Positions 16,199 through 16,943 of a stretch of 16,943 nt of DNA are shown here, piece after piece. This DNA comes from DATJUF01 sp035524095 (GTDB lineage: Bacteria > Desulfobacterota > Binatia > Binatales > Binataceae). The number at the start of each line of letters is the position of its first letter. The stretch's first letter is position 1. The stretch covers positions 1 through 16,943 of the forward strand of contig DATKPK010000279.1 of NCBI GenBank assembly GCA_035524095.1, in the 5' to 3' direction. The notes beneath the pieces are model-generated. The model was not told the DNA's origin. It saw only the letters and a program-made list of their open reading frames with translations, and ran no database searches. Made by a program: the position numbers and the translations under genes.

Positions 16199-16943
16199 TC
16201 ACCGTTCGCCCACACCAGTCAGGCTAAGTTTCTGCGGGCTGTTGGCCGCATTGTCGCTGATCGACAGGGTACCGCTGATGCTTCCGGTGCGAGTCGGCAC
16301 GAAGGTGAGTGCTACCGTACAACTCGAGCCAGCGGCGAGGCTTCTCCCCGCTAAGCAATTTGTACTTGGTTGATAGATCGAAAACTGCGTCGAGACAGTG
16401 AGCTGGTTTAGAATCAGGTGAGCCGGGCTGGACGTCGGATTGGTAAGCGTCACGTTTCTGACGGCGCTGGTCTGACCGATAACGATCGACCCGAAATTGA
16501 TTGAGGTTAACGAAAGGGTAGGCGCTGAGGGCGTCGAGGATCTCGGAGTCGCCGTGGCCGTCGGAGTCGCCGTGGCGGTTGGAGTTGCCGTTGCAGTCGG
16601 AGTTGCCGTTGCAGTCGGAGTTGCCGTTGCAGTCGGAGTTGCCGTTGCAGTCGGAGTTGCTGTGGCAGTCGGAGTTGCCGTGGCCGTCGGAGTTGCCGTG
16701 GCCGTCGGAGTTGCCGTGGCGGTCGGAGTTGCCGTGGCGGTCGGGGTTGCCGTGGCAGTCGGAGTCGCCGTGGCGGTCGGGGTCGCCGTGGCAGTCGGGG
16801 TTGCCGTGGCAGTTGGAGTCGCCGTGGCAGTTGGAGTCGCCGTGGCAGTCGGAGTCGCCGTGGCAGTCGGAGTCGCCGTGGCGGTCGGAGTCGCCGTGGC
16901 AGTCGGGGTCGCCGTGGCAGTCGGGGTCGCCGTGGCAGTCGGG
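16199..16943 (-). CDS. Surface protein C-terminal part: PTATAT repeat linker and choice-of-anchor D-like domain
   Basis: On the minus strand one frame is open from the right window edge to the TGA at 16199-16201, giving the last ~247 residues. The first ~130 residues are the hexapeptide PTATAT repeated at least 22 times. After a short Ser/Pro spacer comes an immunoglobulin-like ASH/Hydin-type domain of ~100 residues: LTSINFGSIVIGQTSAVRN, then VTLTNPTSSPAHL, NCLAGRSLAAGSSCTVALTF, GTLSISDNAANSPQKLSLTG (each a separate segment), as in choice-of-anchor D proteins. The protein ends at once after this domain (GVGER), without a membrane anchor. The Thr/Pro-rich linker is likely extended and may be glycosylated. 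A GTG at 16453 is not the start, since the repeat is in the same frame. The N-terminal function lies outside the window. Confidence 0.8.
   Translation of the reverse strand, partial: PTATATPTATATPTATATPTATATPTATATPTATATPTATATPTATATPTATATPTATATPTATATPTATATPTATATPTATATPTATATPTATATPTATATPTATATPTATATPTATATPTATATPTATATPRSSTPSAPTLSLTSINFGSIVIGQTSAVRNVTLTNPTSSPAHLILNQLTVSTQFSIYQPSTNCLAGRSLAAGSSCTVALTFVPTRTGSISGTLSISDNAANSPQKLSLTGVGER
16544..16943 (-). repeat. 18-bp tandem repeat, 22 full copies plus a part, coding PTATAT
   Basis: From 16544 the plus-strand unit CGGAGTYGCCGTGGCRGT repeats every 18 bases without an indel, giving 22 complete units to 16939 and four bases of the next one. Variation is mostly at synonymous third positions: units 3-6 share CCGTTGC, units 8-9 share GGCCGT, later units share GGCAGT or GGCGGT. 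The array probably continues beyond the window. Confidence 0.95.

Noticed and set aside
16544..16943. CRISPR array or satellite DNA
   Set aside because: The 18-bp units are adjacent without spacers and keep an open frame coding PTATAT that continues into an Ig-like domain.

Overview
The window looks like a chromosomal segment of an uncultured Gram-negative bacterium of moderately high GC content. A DUF1329-type envelope protein, exported CSLREA/choice-of-anchor proteins, long PTATAT-type surface linkers and sigma-54 control together suggest an environmental lineage such as Desulfobacterota/Binatota, Acidobacteria or a proteobacterium. This placement is inference from gene content only.

Layout. 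2-616 (+): C-terminal part of a DUF1329 protein cut by the window edge. 722-2188 (+): a membrane-anchored ExeA/GspA-like AAA ATPase. 2254-3420 (-): an indoleamine 2,3-dioxygenase-family haem enzyme. 3574-5181 (-): the sigma-54 activator RtcR. 5360-9728 (+): an RNA-repair operon made of a Ro60/Rsr (TROVE + vWA) protein, a roughly 530-base noncoding stretch, the RNA ligase RtcB and the RNA cyclase RtcA. 9839-10231 (-): a small hypothetical gene. 10689-13412 (-): a large hybrid sensor kinase. 13413-14307: a long stretch without a convincing gene. 14308-15996 (+): an exported CSLREA/choice-of-anchor Q protein. 16199-16943 (-): the C-terminal end of a surface protein with at least 22 copies of an 18-bp PTATAT-coding repeat, entering from the right edge.

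The centre of interest is rtcR / ro60 / Y RNAs / rtcB / rtcA. RtcR is divergent from ro60. The intergenic region holds a near-consensus -24/-12 promoter (5308-5323), with inverted repeats about 110-150 bases upstream of the expected start site that could be RtcR sites. Between ro60 and rtcB I find three tandem, diverged Y RNA-like units. Each starts with a GAATGC/CGGRACTACA block and ends with TTGTCGTRCCG. These blocks can pair into a stem with two mismatches at the same places in all three units, and there is a compensatory base change between units B and C. Unit C carries a complete circularly permuted tRNA mimic: T arm, acceptor stem closed by a GCAA tetraloop, U8-A9-like bases, canonical D arm and a 5-bp anticodon-like stem. 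Units A and B carry other, reduced tRNA-like inserts. No terminator is seen between these units and the flanking genes, so the simplest model is one sigma-54 transcript induced by RNA damage, yielding Ro60, three Y RNAs of different tRNA-mimic design, the ligase and the cyclase.

Ro60-YrlA-RtcBA operons are known from Salmonella and other bacteria. What looks unusual here is the array of three non-identical Y RNA units and the alternative, mutually exclusive fold of unit A. RNA folds were worked out by hand and no database or folding program was used.
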